Shown here: positions 14,687 through 25,716 of the stretch, piece after piece
How positions within the stretch are numbered: the stretch's first letter is position 1
Layout: every line of letters begins with the position of its first letter
DNA from: Granulicella sapmiensis
Lineage (GTDB): Bacteria; Acidobacteriota; Terriglobia; Terriglobales; Acidobacteriaceae
Reading direction: 5' to 3'
DNA: 63,202 bases
Assembly: GCA_026225395.1 (NCBI GenBank)
Contig: JAMFSR010000008.1
Span: 1-63,202 of the forward strand
Notes under the pieces: model-generated
The model's database searches: none
The model's input: the letters and a program-made list of their open reading frames with translations, nothing else
Told to the model about the DNA's origin: nothing
Program-made: the position numbers and the translations under genes

Positions 14687-16818
14687 TGAGCTTCCGTCTT
14701 ACAGCCGCGCAATGTGCGTTGATCTCCGCGCTGTGCCTGAGCGCGCGGGCGCAGTCGCCTTCACCTCCTTTGCCGTCAAACTCGAATCTTCCGGCGCTGA
14801 GTCCTGCGCCGACGGAACGGTCCGTTCCTCCAGGACCTGCAGTGCCTACTGGACCTGCTGCGCAGGCTACGACGCCGGATGTTCCGGCGCTGGCGGGTGG
14901 AAGTGCGACACCGAATGCGCCTGCGCCGCAGCTTGCGGCTGCGGAAGACAGCAAGCGGCTTCCGGAACGGGACAATGCTTCGGGGCTTGTGCCGCGGTTT
15001 CTCGGGTTCCTTGGACCTTATCGCAGACCTACTGTGCCGCAGTTGTTTCCAGGCGATGAGACGCGGCTGCAGTCGCTGATCCGCGACGGGAAGCTTTACC
15101 TCACGCTGCAGGATGCGATTGCGTTGGCGCTTGAGAATAACCTTGACGTTGAGACGGAACGCTACAACATTGTGCTGGCGCGCATCGATGCGGTTCGCGC
15201 CGCAGGCGGTGGATCGATTCGCGGGATCGACTACAGTGTGCAGCTTACTCCGAACGGTGTTGGAGGACCTGGATCGCCGCTGCTGAATGCGCTGACGACC
15301 AATACGAATCCGACGACGCCGACCGTGACGGATTTGACGAGCTTGAACTCGACTACGCAGACGCAGCAGTCGCTGTCAGAGCTTTCGACGGGGTTTCAGT
15401 ATGCGGCTGGGCCAAATGTACCGCTGTTCGATCCTCAGTTAATCGGCGAAGCGGGTTATCTGCGGCGATCCGATACGAAGGCGCTGACCAGCGCGGCTTC
15501 GAGTACAGGAGCGGCGACGACCGTGACCGCGCAGCCCGTCGACTTTACCGAGTTGAACCTTGGCTATATCGAGGGCTTTTCGACCGGGCTGCAGTTGGAG
15601 GCGCTGATCAATGACGCGTCGCAGGTAACGTATGGGCAGAAGACGCGACTCGATCCGTTCTATGCGCCGAGCACATCAGTGACGCTGACACAACCGCTGC
15701 TGCGCGGGCGTGGACGCGATGTGAGTTTGCGGTTCCTGCGGATTGCGCGAATCAACCAGAAGGAGTCGCGGCTGCTGTTTGAGCAGCAGGTGCTGGAGAC
15801 GATCTACGGGACTTCGCGGTTGTACTACGATCTCGTTTCGCTGGGCGAGAACGTGCTGGTGAAGCAAGAGGCACTGCGCGCGGCGACGAAGCTGCGTGAA
15901 GACGATCAAGACCAGGTGAACCTTGGCACGCTTGCGCCGATCGACCTGGTGCAGGCAAAGGCATTGGAGAGCTCGAGCCACTTCGATCTGATTCAAGCGC
16001 AGGGTTTGTACAAGCAGGAAGAGATCATTCTGCGGAACCAGCTGCTGCGGATGGCTTCGCCCGTGTTTGCGGCGGAGTTTTCGGAGATCGTTCCGACCGA
16101 TCACATTGTGGTTCCGGACCAGCTGGAGGCGCTCGATGTGCCGGCACTGGTGCAGCAGGCAGAGGCCCGCAGGCCGGACCTGGCGCAGGCTGGCTTGCAG
16201 GTGCAGACGGGCAAGATCAATGTGAACGCGAGTCGCAATGCCGCGCTGGCACAGTTGAATCTTTATGCGAATGTGGAGACGCGCGGATCGAGCGAGCAGC
16301 CGTATGAGCAGCTGGGTTCGACCGGTACCGGCCTGCCGACGAACCCGCAGAACCTTGCGCTGGGCGGGCTTGATGTTTCTACGATCTACCAGGCGGGTGT
16401 GCAGCTGACGCTTCCACTGCGGAACCGCGTGGCGGAGAGCGATGCAGCGCGGGATACGGTGCAGCTGCGGCAGGTGCAGGCGAGGACCGAGAAGCTGGCG
16501 GCGTCGATACGGCAGGATGTGGAGACTTCAGTGGTGGCGCTGCAGACGGCGGAGGCGGCGTATCAAGCGGCGACCGCGAGTCGCGACTACCAGCAGCAGT
16601 TGCTCGATGCCGAACGGGACAAGTTGTCCGTTGGGCAATCGACGGATTTGAACGTGCTGCAGAATGAGGCGTATCTGGCGCAGGCTCGCTCAACCGAGAT
16701 TGCCGCGCGGAGCAACTACATGAAGGCGCGGCTGGCGCTGGATCATGCGCTGGGTGACCTGCTGGAGAAGAATAATGTCCAGCTGGATGATGCGATTGGC
16801 GGCAAACTGCCGCAGTAG
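14686..16818 (+). CDS. TolC-like outer-membrane efflux protein
   Basis: A 710-residue outer-membrane channel of the TolC/OEP family; third subunit of the pump. It has a signal peptide (FRLTAAQCALISALCLSARAQ), then about 100 residues rich in Pro/Ala, and two long OEP repeats (about 140-450 and 460-700) with the typical helix ISLALENN-like start (DAIALALENNLDVETERYNI). It ends in the second repeat (AYLAQARSTEIAARSNYMKARLALDHALGD). It is longer than E. coli TolC because of the Pro-rich N-terminus and a Thr/Asn-rich insert near 195-275. It shares one base with the adaptor gene. Confidence 0.92.
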   Translation: MSFRLTAAQCALISALCLSARAQSPSPPLPSNSNLPALSPAPTERSVPPGPAVPTGPAAQATTPDVPALAGGSATPNAPAPQLAAAEDSKRLPERDNASGLVPRFLGFLGPYRRPTVPQLFPGDETRLQSLIRDGKLYLTLQDAIALALENNLDVETERYNIVLARIDAVRAAGGGSIRGIDYSVQLTPNGVGGPGSPLLNALTTNTNPTTPTVTDLTSLNSTTQTQQSLSELSTGFQYAAGPNVPLFDPQLIGEAGYLRRSDTKALTSAASSTGAATTVTAQPVDFTELNLGYIEGFSTGLQLEALINDASQVTYGQKTRLDPFYAPSTSVTLTQPLLRGRGRDVSLRFLRIARINQKESRLLFEQQVLETIYGTSRLYYDLVSLGENVLVKQEALRAATKLREDDQDQVNLGTLAPIDLVQAKALESSSHFDLIQAQGLYKQEEIILRNQLLRMASPVFAAEFSEIVPTDHIVVPDQLEALDVPALVQQAEARRPDLAQAGLQVQTGKINVNASRNAALAQLNLYANVETRGSSEQPYEQLGSTGTGLPTNPQNLALGGLDVSTIYQAGVQLTLPLRNRVAESDAARDTVQLRQVQARTEKLAASIRQDVETSVVALQTAEAAYQAATASRDYQQQLLDAERDKLSVGQSTDLNVLQNEAYLAQARSTEIAARSNYMKARLALDHALGDLLEKNNVQLDDAIGGKLPQ

Positions 16819-17205
16819 CCGCGTACCCCCCTCCCCCCTATGTAGCGGGTATCTTGTAGCTAAGCCGTTTAGAATGTGCGGCTCCAGGGCAGGGGGATCT
16901 CGCAAGCGAATGAAACCAAACGAGTTGCGTGCAAATTATTGCAAACAAAGAGCGTTAGGAGCCGGCTCACGCGGGAGTGGCGCGAGCTGGCTTCCCTGTT
17001 TGACCCTACTTAACAGTGTAGCGATTTGCGAGAGTAAGTATGCCACGTGTATCTCTTTGCAGGTCATGGGTTTAGCTCGTGAGGGGGCTTGACAAGGGTT
17101 TTTTGGGCTGTGGCTTCGGGACGAGGATACGGTTGAAGCGGCTAGTCGGAATGTATTCTTTCATAGTGACAACGATTCGCGAGAACCGAAGCGTGACGCA
17201 AGGGG
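16819..17205. other. Intergenic stretch without a convincing gene
   Basis: Begins with a C-tract (cccccctcccccct) and has lower coding character than its flanks. TTGACA at about 17090 could be a -35 box, but I see no matched -10 element. No RNA fold or conserved ORF was recognised. It leads into an antitoxin relic. Confidence 0.5.
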
Positions 17206-17366
17206 AGATGGTACTCCGAGGACTGGAGCGCACGCCTTCCATTCAATCGTCCCGAAGATCTTTCGCAGGCTAAAACGCTCGCAGAGAAGAGGGGTATCCG
17301 CTACCAATCTATCTTCGGGCGCTTATGCACGAAACGCTGGAACGTGAAACGAAGCTGGCGAGTTGA
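17206..17366 (+). pseudogene. Decayed CopG/BrnA-like antitoxin fragment
   Basis: Frame 1 reads FNRPEDLSQAKTLAEKRGIRYQSIFGR (17242 onward; quoted in two overlapping parts: FNRPEDLSQAKTL and AEKRGIRYQSIFGR). A one-base shift near 17331 then gives LMHETLERETKLAS followed by TGA at 17364-17366. Together these match the C-terminal half of CopG/BrnA-type antitoxins (Q-A-K-x-L-A-x-K-R-G-x-x-Y-Q ... H-E-x-L-E-R-E). There is no start codon in frame; an in-frame TGA lies upstream. No toxin remnant could be identified nearby. Confidence 0.5.
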
Positions 17367-17372
17367 GGAAAA

Positions 17373-17819
17373 ATGCAACCTAGATTGATATCCCTGGTTC
17401 TATGCTCTGGACTTTCGGTCATGGCCTTCAGCCAGCAGCCCGCGCTTGAGCGGGGTTCAGACCCACCTCCACAAGCGGCAGGCGCTCCGCAAACTGACCC
17501 ATCCACGGCGGACGACAAACCGCATCACATCGGCGGGGACGTGAAGCCTCCGAAGTTGATCCACTCGGTAGATCCCGACTACAGCAAGGAAGCAAGAAAG
17601 GCAAAGTTCTCTGGAACTGTGGAGGTCCATCTCGTGCTCGATGAAGATGGGAACCCAACGCAGGTGCAAGTTGCGAAGAGCGCGGGAATGGGGCTGGATG
17701 AGGAGGCGGTGAAGGCCGTTAGACAATACAAATTTCTGCCCGCCATGAAAGATGGGAAGCCGGTGAAGGTAGACCTCTACGTGGATGTAAAGTTTCAGAT
17801 TCGCCAAGGATGGTGGTGA
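17373..17819 (+). CDS. Secreted TonB C-terminal-domain protein
   Basis: A 148-residue protein with a signal peptide (ISLVLCSGLSVMAFSQQ), a Pro-rich linker at about 28-60, and a TonB C-terminal fold (PDYSKEARKAKFSGTVEVHLVLDEDG, ending KFLPAMKDGKPVKVDLYVDVKF). It lacks the N-terminal membrane anchor and ExbD-interacting segment of true TonB, so it is more likely a periplasmic TonB-domain protein of the type common in Acidobacteriota than an energy transducer. No exbB/exbD nearby. GAGG precedes the ATG. Confidence 0.85.
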   Translation: MQPRLISLVLCSGLSVMAFSQQPALERGSDPPPQAAGAPQTDPSTADDKPHHIGGDVKPPKLIHSVDPDYSKEARKAKFSGTVEVHLVLDEDGNPTQVQVAKSAGMGLDEEAVKAVRQYKFLPAMKDGKPVKVDLYVDVKFQIRQGWW

Positions 17820-17932
17820 CGAGGCTGCGCGGCGGATTGACAATCCTCGCCGCTGGGAGGTCGTAGACGACGCACTTCTCGGGATGGCGTTGCGGGATAA
17901 GGGTGGAGAGGAACGAGGGGTGAGGTAGAAAG

Positions 17933-17961
17933 CAAAAGCCCTCCGTGATGGAGGGCTTTGC
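17933..17961. terminator. Bidirectional terminator between the TonB-domain gene and typA
   Basis: Stem aaagccctcc/ggagggcttt with a 5-base loop. A- and T-rich shoulders lie on both sides, so it can serve both convergent genes. Confidence 0.8.
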
Positions 17962-17979
17962 TTAGTGCGTGGAGAGTGA

Positions 17980-19818
<1,839 letters not shown>

Positions 19819-20053
19819 TTAGAGGGCTTTCCTGTCTGGATCTTAGAGATTTGAGGACGCGCGGGAACACACGGGACGTGCGTTCGAGCCTGGGCGATCC
19901 TGGGCGCAGGCAATCGGTGCAAAAAGCGCGTCTTTCTAAGTCTACCAGCTTGGCCGGAATGCGGTGCGATCCGAATGGGATTCTGGGTTGATGAAGGTTT
20001 CGGGAGGGTTAAAACAGCTTGGTTTGCGGCAGTTCCCCTATACTGAAACTTCC

Positions 20054-21532
20054 ATGGACAACATTTCGACCGAAGCGACGGCGGGGCCGCTCGAACTCGC
20101 AGCCCTTAAGAACTACAAGCTGGACCATGCGTATGACGAAATGTTTGCGAGCCCGGATGCGCTGCATGAGCATTACGAGCCTCTGCTGGAACACTTTGCC
20201 GCGCTGCCGCCGGAAGAAGTGCAGCGCCGCAAGCAGGCCGCCGACCTGAGTTTCCTGAACCAGGGCATCACGTTCACTGTCTACGGACGCGATGAAGGCA
20301 CGGAGAGAATCTTTCCCTATGATCTGTTGCCGCGCATCATCACGGCAGCCGAATGGGCGAAGGTGGAACGCGGGCTGACACAGAGGATTACCGCGCTGAA
20401 CCTGTTCCTGAAGGACATCTACAACGAAGGCCGGATTCTGAAGGACAACGTTGTGCCGCGCGAGCTGGTGTATAGCTGTCCGCAGTTTCGGCGGCAGATG
20501 AGCGGGCTGCAGGTGCCGCGGAATGTGTATATCGCGGTGTGCGGCACGGATTTGATTCGGCTGGAGAACGGCGACTTTGCCGTGCTGGAAGACAACCTAC
20601 GCGTGCCTTCGGGTGTGAGCTATATGCTGACCAACCGACGGGTGATGAAGCGGATCTTTCCGCAGCTCTTTCGCAGCTACAACGTGCGGCCGATTGAGCA
20701 CTACACACAGGTGCTGCTGGGGACTCTGCGGTCGCTGGCTCCTGAAGGCAGGCCGGAGCCGAACATTGTGCTGCTTTCGCCGGGCGTGTTCAACTCCGCT
20801 TACTTTGAGCATGCGTATCTCGCCAGGCAGATGGGTATTGAGCTGGTGGAGGGCCGCGACCTGGTGGTGCATGACAACATCTGCTACATGCGCACGACCA
20901 GCGGGCTGCGCCGCGTGGATGTGATCTATCGTCGCGTGGATGATGACTTTATCGATCCGCTGTCGTTCCGGGCGGACTCGATATTGGGTGTGGCGGGGTT
21001 GTTCAATGCGTATCGCGCGGGGAATGTGACGTTGGCTAACGCGTTTGGAACCGGCGTGGCCGACGACAAGGCGCTGTATGCGTATGTGCCGGACATCATC
21101 AAGTACTACCTGGGCGAGGATGAGATTCTGCCCAACGTGAAGACGTTTCTTTGCTCGATTGAGAAGGAACGGAAGTATGTGCTCGCGAACCTGGATAAGC
21201 TGGTGGTCAAAGCTGTGGGTGAGAGCGGCGGGTATGGGATGCTGATCGGGCCGCAGTCGAGTGCGAAAGAGCGCGCGGAGTTCGCCGACAAGATCAATGC
21301 GAACCCGCGGAACTATATTGCGCAGCCGACGATCAGCTTCTCGCGGGCTCCGTGTTTGATCGGCGATGAACTGGAGCCGAGGCATGTGGACCTGCGGCCT
21401 TACGTGCTCTACGGCGATAAGGTGACGATCGTGCCGGGCGGGCTTACGCGCGTGGCGTTGAAGCGCGGATCGTTGGTGGTGAATTCGAGCCAGGGCGGCG
21501 GGAGTAAGGATACTTGGGTGTTGAGTCAGTAG
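20054..21532 (+). CDS. Circularly permuted ATP-grasp protein (DUF404/DUF407)
   Basis: About 492 residues from the ATG at 20054; in-frame GTG/ATG codons at 19964 and 19991 would add 20-30 residues. Recognisable family stretches: [22 protein letters not shown] near the start, [66 protein letters not shown] and [17 protein letters not shown] (ATP-binding). The family is predicted to form amide bonds, perhaps on peptides or amino-acid substrates. It begins a three-gene set with the alpha-E and transglutaminase proteins, a conserved association. The substrate is unknown. Confidence 0.9.
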   Translation: MDNISTEATAGPLELAALKNYKLDHAYDEMFASPDALHEHYEPLLEHFAALPPEEVQRRKQAADLSFLNQGITFTVYGRDEGTERIFPYDLLPRIITAAEWAKVERGLTQRITALNLFLKDIYNEGRILKDNVVPRELVYSCPQFRRQMSGLQVPRNVYIAVCGTDLIRLENGDFAVLEDNLRVPSGVSYMLTNRRVMKRIFPQLFRSYNVRPIEHYTQVLLGTLRSLAPEGRPEPNIVLLSPGVFNSAYFEHAYLARQMGIELVEGRDLVVHDNICYMRTTSGLRRVDVIYRRVDDDFIDPLSFRADSILGVAGLFNAYRAGNVTLANAFGTGVADDKALYAYVPDIIKYYLGEDEILPNVKTFLCSIEKERKYVLANLDKLVVKAVGESGGYGMLIGPQSSAKERAEFADKINANPRNYIAQPTISFSRAPCLIGDELEPRHVDLRPYVLYGDKVTIVPGGLTRVALKRGSLVVNSSQGGGSKDTWVLSQ

Positions 21533-21568
21533 CAGTAACCGCTTTACGTCACGGAAAGGGATACAAGC

Positions 21569-22555
21569 TTGCTTTCAAGAGTTGCCGATTCGCTGTATTG
21601 GATGTCCCGCTACTTGGAGCGCGCGGAGCATACGACGCGCTTGCTTGATGTGAACTTGAACCTGATGCTCGATGAGAGCTCGACGAGCTCGGACCATCGC
21701 TGGCTGCGGCTGCTGCAGGCGCTGGGCAAGCCGCGGCGGATCAAGTGGAGTGGCGATCCGTATGAGCTGGCGCGGACGCTGACATTCGATACCGAGAACA
21801 AATCGTCAGTGCTTTCGTGCATCATTCGCGCGCGGGAGAACTCGCGGCATGTGCGTGAGCAGATTTCTACCGAGCAGTGGCACCGGTTGAACTCGCTGTA
21901 TCTCGAAGTGACGCGGTCGGAGCTGCAGACCGCGATGCATGCACAGGCGCTGCAGGGTTCCAGCGAGACGCCGGCGGCGTTTCTGCAGCAGGTGATGGAG
22001 GCCGTACACCAGTTTCAGGGTGTGACGGATTCGACCATGAGCCACGGCGAGGGCTGGCACTTTATCCAGGTGGGACGATATCTGGAACGCGCAACCGCAA
22101 CGGCCATATTGCTTGAGGCGTACCACGAGGATGTGTGGGCGCAGCCGGACCGCGTGCCCGAAGGCAATGAATATCTTGAGTGGATGGGTCTTCTGCGGTC
22201 GGCGACGGCCTTTGAAGCGTACTGCAAGGTGTATACGGCGGACCTGACGCCGGAGCGCATTCTTGAATTTCTGTTGCTGGACGCGGAGTTTCCGCACTCG
22301 GTGAGGTTTTCGATCGACAGCCTGCAGTGTGCGCTGTTGGCTATTCAGAGTGCGTCCGGTGGCAACCGTGCGGAGGAGCTGCACCGCATCTCCGGGCGCC
22401 TGAGTGCATCGCTGGCGTTTGCGAGTGTCGATGAAATTCTCAACGGCGATGTTGTGGCTTATTTGCGCAATATCCAGAAGCAGTGCCAGGCGGTCCATGA
22501 GACCATCTATCATCTTTATGTGGACTACTCGATCCAGACCGCGTTAGCTGGTTGA
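21569..22555 (+). CDS. Alpha-E domain protein (DUF403)
   Basis: A 328-residue, mainly helical protein. The start, MLSRVADSLYWMSRYLERAEHTTRLLDVNL, is the classic alpha-E N-terminus (here quoted in parts: MLSRVADSLYWMSRY and LERAEHTTRLLDVNL). SHGEGWHFIQVGRYLERATATA recurs in the middle. It starts with TTG at 21569, with AAAGGG upstream. Always found with the circularly permuted ATP-grasp partner; its biochemical role is not established. Confidence 0.9.
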   Translation: MLSRVADSLYWMSRYLERAEHTTRLLDVNLNLMLDESSTSSDHRWLRLLQALGKPRRIKWSGDPYELARTLTFDTENKSSVLSCIIRARENSRHVREQISTEQWHRLNSLYLEVTRSELQTAMHAQALQGSSETPAAFLQQVMEAVHQFQGVTDSTMSHGEGWHFIQVGRYLERATATAILLEAYHEDVWAQPDRVPEGNEYLEWMGLLRSATAFEAYCKVYTADLTPERILEFLLLDAEFPHSVRFSIDSLQCALLAIQSASGGNRAEELHRISGRLSASLAFASVDEILNGDVVAYLRNIQKQCQAVHETIYHLYVDYSIQTALAG

Positions 22556-22650
22556 GAGCGCGTTTTTGCTGCATGAATTAGAGGACTTCGTTGACGACCA
22601 AGCTGTACGAGCCGCGTTTTGCATCCTGGACCAACCGATCGGAGGCGCAC

Positions 22651-23646
22651 ATGTATTACTCGATACGCCACCTTACGAAGTTCGCTTATAAGACCGCGGT
22701 CTCAGAAAGCATCATGGAGACGCGCATGCATCCGCGCTCGGACCAGATGCAGCGCTGCCTGACGTTCCACCTTTCGGTGAGCCCGCGATGTCGTGTGTTC
22801 AGCTTTCGCGACCACCTGGCGAACCATGTACACCACTTCGATATTCCGGGACAGCATGGTCAGTTGGTGATTGTTGCCGAGTCGCTGGTGGAGATGCAGA
22901 ATCATCTCGTTGTCCCCAATTCCCTGCCCGCGGGCTCGTGGGAAGAGATGGACCGGCTTGTGGCCGAGGGCGACTTCTGGGAGATGCTGCTGCCGAGCGA
23001 GTTCACCACGCCAACGCCGGCGCTTGAGGATCTTGCGACGCATCTCGACGTGCGCCGCAAGGATGACCCTCTGAGCGTGCTGCATAAGCTCAACGAGCAA
23101 CTTTATAACTACTTCGATTACAAGCCGCAGTCCACCAAGGCCGATTCGCTGATCGATCTTGCGCTGACGACCAAGGGTGGTGTGTGCCAGGACTTTTCGC
23201 ACATCATGCTGGCGCTGGTGCGGTCGAAACTGCAGATCCCCTGCCGCTATGTAAGCGGATATCTGTATCACGGCGAAGGCATGGGCGACCGCTCCGAGAG
23301 CTCTGCAACGCATGCGTGGGTGGAAGCATTTCTGCCGGAGCTGGGCTGGGTTGGGTTTGATTCGACCAATCACCTGATCGCGGGCGACAGACATATTCGC
23401 ACGGCGATTGGGCGGGACTACTCGGATGTGCCGCCGACGCATGGTGTGTTTCGTGGCCGGTCGAAGAGCGAGCTTACGGTTGCCGTGCGCGTGACGCCGA
23501 GTGAGGGAACGCCTTCGCTCGACCAGGAGCTGCCGGTGCCGGAAGATTGGTCGATCCTGGTGGAGAAAGCGCAGGCGCTGCCGGAACAGCCGCCGCCGAT
23601 GAAGCGGTCGCATCAGCAGGCGCAGCAACAGCAGTCACAAATATAA
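22651..23646 (+). CDS. Transglutaminase-family cysteine protease
   Basis: A 331-residue cytosolic protein with a bacterial transglutaminase N-terminal domain (YSIRHLTKFAYKTAVSES) and a transglutaminase core. Catalytic Cys179 lies in GGVCQDFSH, His221 in ATHAWVEAF and the Asp in GFDSTNH near 237. GGAGG five bases before the ATG at 22651 decides this start over an upstream TTG. With the ATP-grasp and alpha-E genes it forms a cluster predicted to make and hydrolyse (or transfer) an amide/peptide bond. The stop codon lies inside the operator of the next gene pair. Confidence 0.9.
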   Translation: MYYSIRHLTKFAYKTAVSESIMETRMHPRSDQMQRCLTFHLSVSPRCRVFSFRDHLANHVHHFDIPGQHGQLVIVAESLVEMQNHLVVPNSLPAGSWEEMDRLVAEGDFWEMLLPSEFTTPTPALEDLATHLDVRRKDDPLSVLHKLNEQLYNYFDYKPQSTKADSLIDLALTTKGGVCQDFSHIMLALVRSKLQIPCRYVSGYLYHGEGMGDRSESSATHAWVEAFLPELGWVGFDSTNHLIAGDRHIRTAIGRDYSDVPPTHGVFRGRSKSELTVAVRVTPSEGTPSLDQELPVPEDWSILVEKAQALPEQPPPMKRSHQQAQQQQSQI

Positions 23647-23664
23647 CAACGAGTGTTATATTTG
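23638..23664. promoter_or_regulatory. Palindromic operator of the XRE/nucleotidyltransferase pair
   Basis: Eleven-base arms caaatataaca/tgttatatttg around a 5-base centre. The site covers the stop codon of the transglutaminase gene and ends 4 bases before the XRE start codon. Its A/T-rich arms could also supply a -10 box. It is probably bound by the XRE protein. Confidence 0.7.
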
Positions 23665-23668
23665 AGTC

Positions 23669-24355
23669 ATGGACGGCAGCGAACTCAAGGACGCCAGAGT
23701 GGGCGCGGCGTGGACACAGCATGACGCGGCGCACAGGTTCGGTGTGACCCAGGCTTACCTTTCCATGATGGAGCGCGGCACCCGGCCAGTACCGGCTGAG
23801 TTTGCGGCAAGAGTGATGGATGTCTTTGAAGTGCCGGCAACTGCAGTGCCGCTTGGCGTTTATTTGCGACGCAAACGCGGCGAATCCTTCTTCAAGCAGG
23901 CCTTGGGGGCGCTTGGCTATCCTGGCTTTGCGTATCTCCGCGGCTCAACGAAGTTGAACCCAGCACAGGTGTTGATGGAAGCGCTCGACGCTGAGGACCT
24001 TGATTCACGCGTGACGGAGGCGTTGCCGTGGCTTGCCGTGGCGTACTCGAAGTTGGATTGGAATTGGCTGTTGATGCATGCCAAAGTTCACGACCGCCAG
24101 AACCGGCTGGCTTTCGTGCTGACACTCTCTAGCGAAGTTGCAGTGGGGAAAGGTGACGCCAGGCTTGAGAAAAGCTTGTCGCAGCATGTCGGCATGCTGG
24201 AACGATCGCGCCTCTGCGCAGAAGATACTCTTTGCAAGGAATCGATGACCCAAGCGGAACGTCGGTGGCTGAAGACACACCGATCAAAAAAAGCAAGGTA
24301 CTGGAACCTGCTGACCGATCTTGCCGTGGAGCACCTGCAATATGCCAGCCTCTAA
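23669..24355 (+). CDS. XRE-type HTH protein, candidate antitoxin/regulator
   Basis: A 228-residue protein with an N-terminal XRE helix-turn-helix (about residues 8-60: WTQHDAAHRFGVTQAYLSMMERG) and a C-terminal helical region of about 150 residues that I do not recognise. Its start has no Shine-Dalgarno, suggesting a leaderless transcript. Its last 14 bases overlap the following nucleotidyltransferase gene. This arrangement (DNA-binding protein first, nucleotidyltransferase second, operator in front) recalls AbiE-type and related toxin-antitoxin pairs, so an antitoxin role is inferred. Confidence 0.8.
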   Translation: MDGSELKDARVGAAWTQHDAAHRFGVTQAYLSMMERGTRPVPAEFAARVMDVFEVPATAVPLGVYLRRKRGESFFKQALGALGYPGFAYLRGSTKLNPAQVLMEALDAEDLDSRVTEALPWLAVAYSKLDWNWLLMHAKVHDRQNRLAFVLTLSSEVAVGKGDARLEKSLSQHVGMLERSRLCAEDTLCKESMTQAERRWLKTHRSKKARYWNLLTDLAVEHLQYASL

Positions 24356-24911
24356 GCGTCCGCCGGAACCGTGGCACTCCTTTCTGAAGGAACTCGATGC
24401 CGCCGTGAACGAACCCATACGGCTGGACTGCATTGGCGGGTTTGTGGTGACTCAATATTACGGATTGGATCGGCCGACGGGCGACGTCGATGTGATTGAG
24501 CTGGCGCCGCGTGAAGCCGCCGAGATTGTGATGGGTCTCGGTCATAAAGGCAGCCCGCTAGCCCGAAAACACCGAATCTCTCTTGACCGGGTCGGGGTTG
24601 CTGCAGTGCCGGAGAACTATGAAGACCGGCTGGTGGAGATGTTTCCTGGCGTGTACCGAAATCTCCGCCTGATGGCGCTCGATCCTTATGATCTTGCGCT
24701 TTCAAAGCTGCAGCGAAACGTGCAAAAGGATCGCGACGATGTTCGCTTTCTGGCGCGCTCGATTCCGCTGGATCTCAACATCCTTCAAGAGCGTTACAGG
24801 ACGGAACTACGCTGGCAGTTGGGGGTGCCTGATCGCGAAGACCTGACACTCCAACTGTGGGTGGAAGCCATCGGCGAAGACAGGTTTAAGCTTACAGATT
24901 CAGCTTCTTGA
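24342..24911 (+). CDS. DUF6036/AbiEii-like nucleotidyltransferase, candidate toxin
   Basis: A 189-residue protein. The nucleotidyltransferase core is recognisable as CIGGFVVTQYYGLDRPTGDVDVIE near residues 30-53 (G-G ... R-x-T-x-D-V-D, quoted here as CIGGFVVTQYYG and RPTGDVDVIE). It is followed by a conserved region LALDPYDLALSKLQRNVQKD (MALDPYDLALSKL). The start chosen is ATG at 24342, overlapping the XRE gene by 14 bases, which implies translational coupling. The end overlaps the convergent DprE2-like gene by 20 bases. Toxin activity (nucleotide transfer to tRNA or protein) is inferred from the fold and neighbour, not shown. Confidence 0.8.
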   Translation: MPASKRPPEPWHSFLKELDAAVNEPIRLDCIGGFVVTQYYGLDRPTGDVDVIELAPREAAEIVMGLGHKGSPLARKHRISLDRVGVAAVPENYEDRLVEMFPGVYRNLRLMALDPYDLALSKLQRNVQKDRDDVRFLARSIPLDLNILQERYRTELRWQLGVPDREDLTLQLWVEAIGEDRFKLTDSAS

Positions 24912-25716
24912 AGGTGCGCTCGGGGATGACCTTGATGACTCCCATGATGATGCGCCAGATGCCAGGGACGTAGACGACGTCCTGCTTGTTGTCTATGGCT
25001 TTTACGATGGTCGCGGCGACCTTGTCGACATCGGCGAACTTTTCGCTGCCCTTCATGCCGTGTGTCATCGCGGTCTTTACCGGGCCGGGCTTGATGGTCA
25101 TTACCGTGACGCCTTCGCGGTCAATGCGATTGCGCAGGCCGGCGAGGAAAGCGGAGAGGCCGGCCTTCGACGAGCCATAGACGTAGTTCGACTTGCGGCC
25201 ACGGTCGCCTGCTACCGAGGACAGCACGGCGAGCGTACCGGAGTGGCGCTGGGCACAGTAGTTCGCCAGCCAGGTCAGCAGGCTGATCGGAGCGACGTAG
25301 TTGGTATGGAGAATTTGTCCGGCTTCGTCGAAGGTGCGTTCTGCCTTTGGCTGCTCACCGAGTACGCCGAGCGCGAGATAGGCGATATCGAGGCCGGCAA
25401 GTGAGTTAATGGCGTGAGCCAGCAGCTCCGGATGGCTGGCGGTTTTGTCGAGGTCGGCTACGGCGAAATCGACATAGTTTGCGCCGCGCGTGCGAGCATC
25501 GGCAGCAACAGCCGCTAGCTTGTCAGCATTGCGCGCGACGAGGTAGAGGTTTTCGCCGCGCTCCGCCCACAGACGAATGCAGGACTCCGCAATGCCGGAG
25601 GTCGCGCCGAGCACGAGAATGCGCCTGGGGTGGAGGTTAAGGATGTTGCCCATTTCGTTGTCCGCGGTGCGGCGGACGGCGAGGACAGGCTCATTGCTGG
25701 AAGGTTGCGTGCTCAT
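24892..25716 (-). CDS. DprE2-like short-chain dehydrogenase/reductase
   Basis: A 274-residue SDR protein. The NAD(P)-binding motif VLGATSGIAESC lies near residue 35. The catalytic serine is in LSSVAGDRGRKSNYVYGSSKAG, with the YxxxK pair in YGSSK. It matches the decaprenylphosphoryl-2-keto-ribose reductase type: length, VLSSVAGDRGR motif and pairing. Its ATG overlaps the stop of the upstream FAD oxidase by 4 bases (ATGA), with GGAGGG before it. The pair would epimerise a polyprenyl-phosphate pentose at C2, as DprE1/DprE2 do in mycobacteria. The actual sugar-lipid is not known here. Confidence 0.85.
   Translation of the reverse strand: MSTQPSSNEPVLAVRRTADNEMGNILNLHPRRILVLGATSGIAESCIRLWAERGENLYLVARNADKLAAVAADARTRGANYVDFAVADLDKTASHPELLAHAINSLAGLDIAYLALGVLGEQPKAERTFDEAGQILHTNYVAPISLLTWLANYCAQRHSGTLAVLSSVAGDRGRKSNYVYGSSKAGLSAFLAGLRNRIDREGVTVMTIKPGPVKTAMTHGMKGSEKFADVDKVAATIVKAIDNKQDVVYVPGIWRIIMGVIKVIPERTFKKLNL

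Noticed and set aside
16819..17205. Riboswitch or small RNA in the gap after the efflux operon
   Set aside because: I could not find a convincing fold or a promoter-terminator pair; left as an empty gap.
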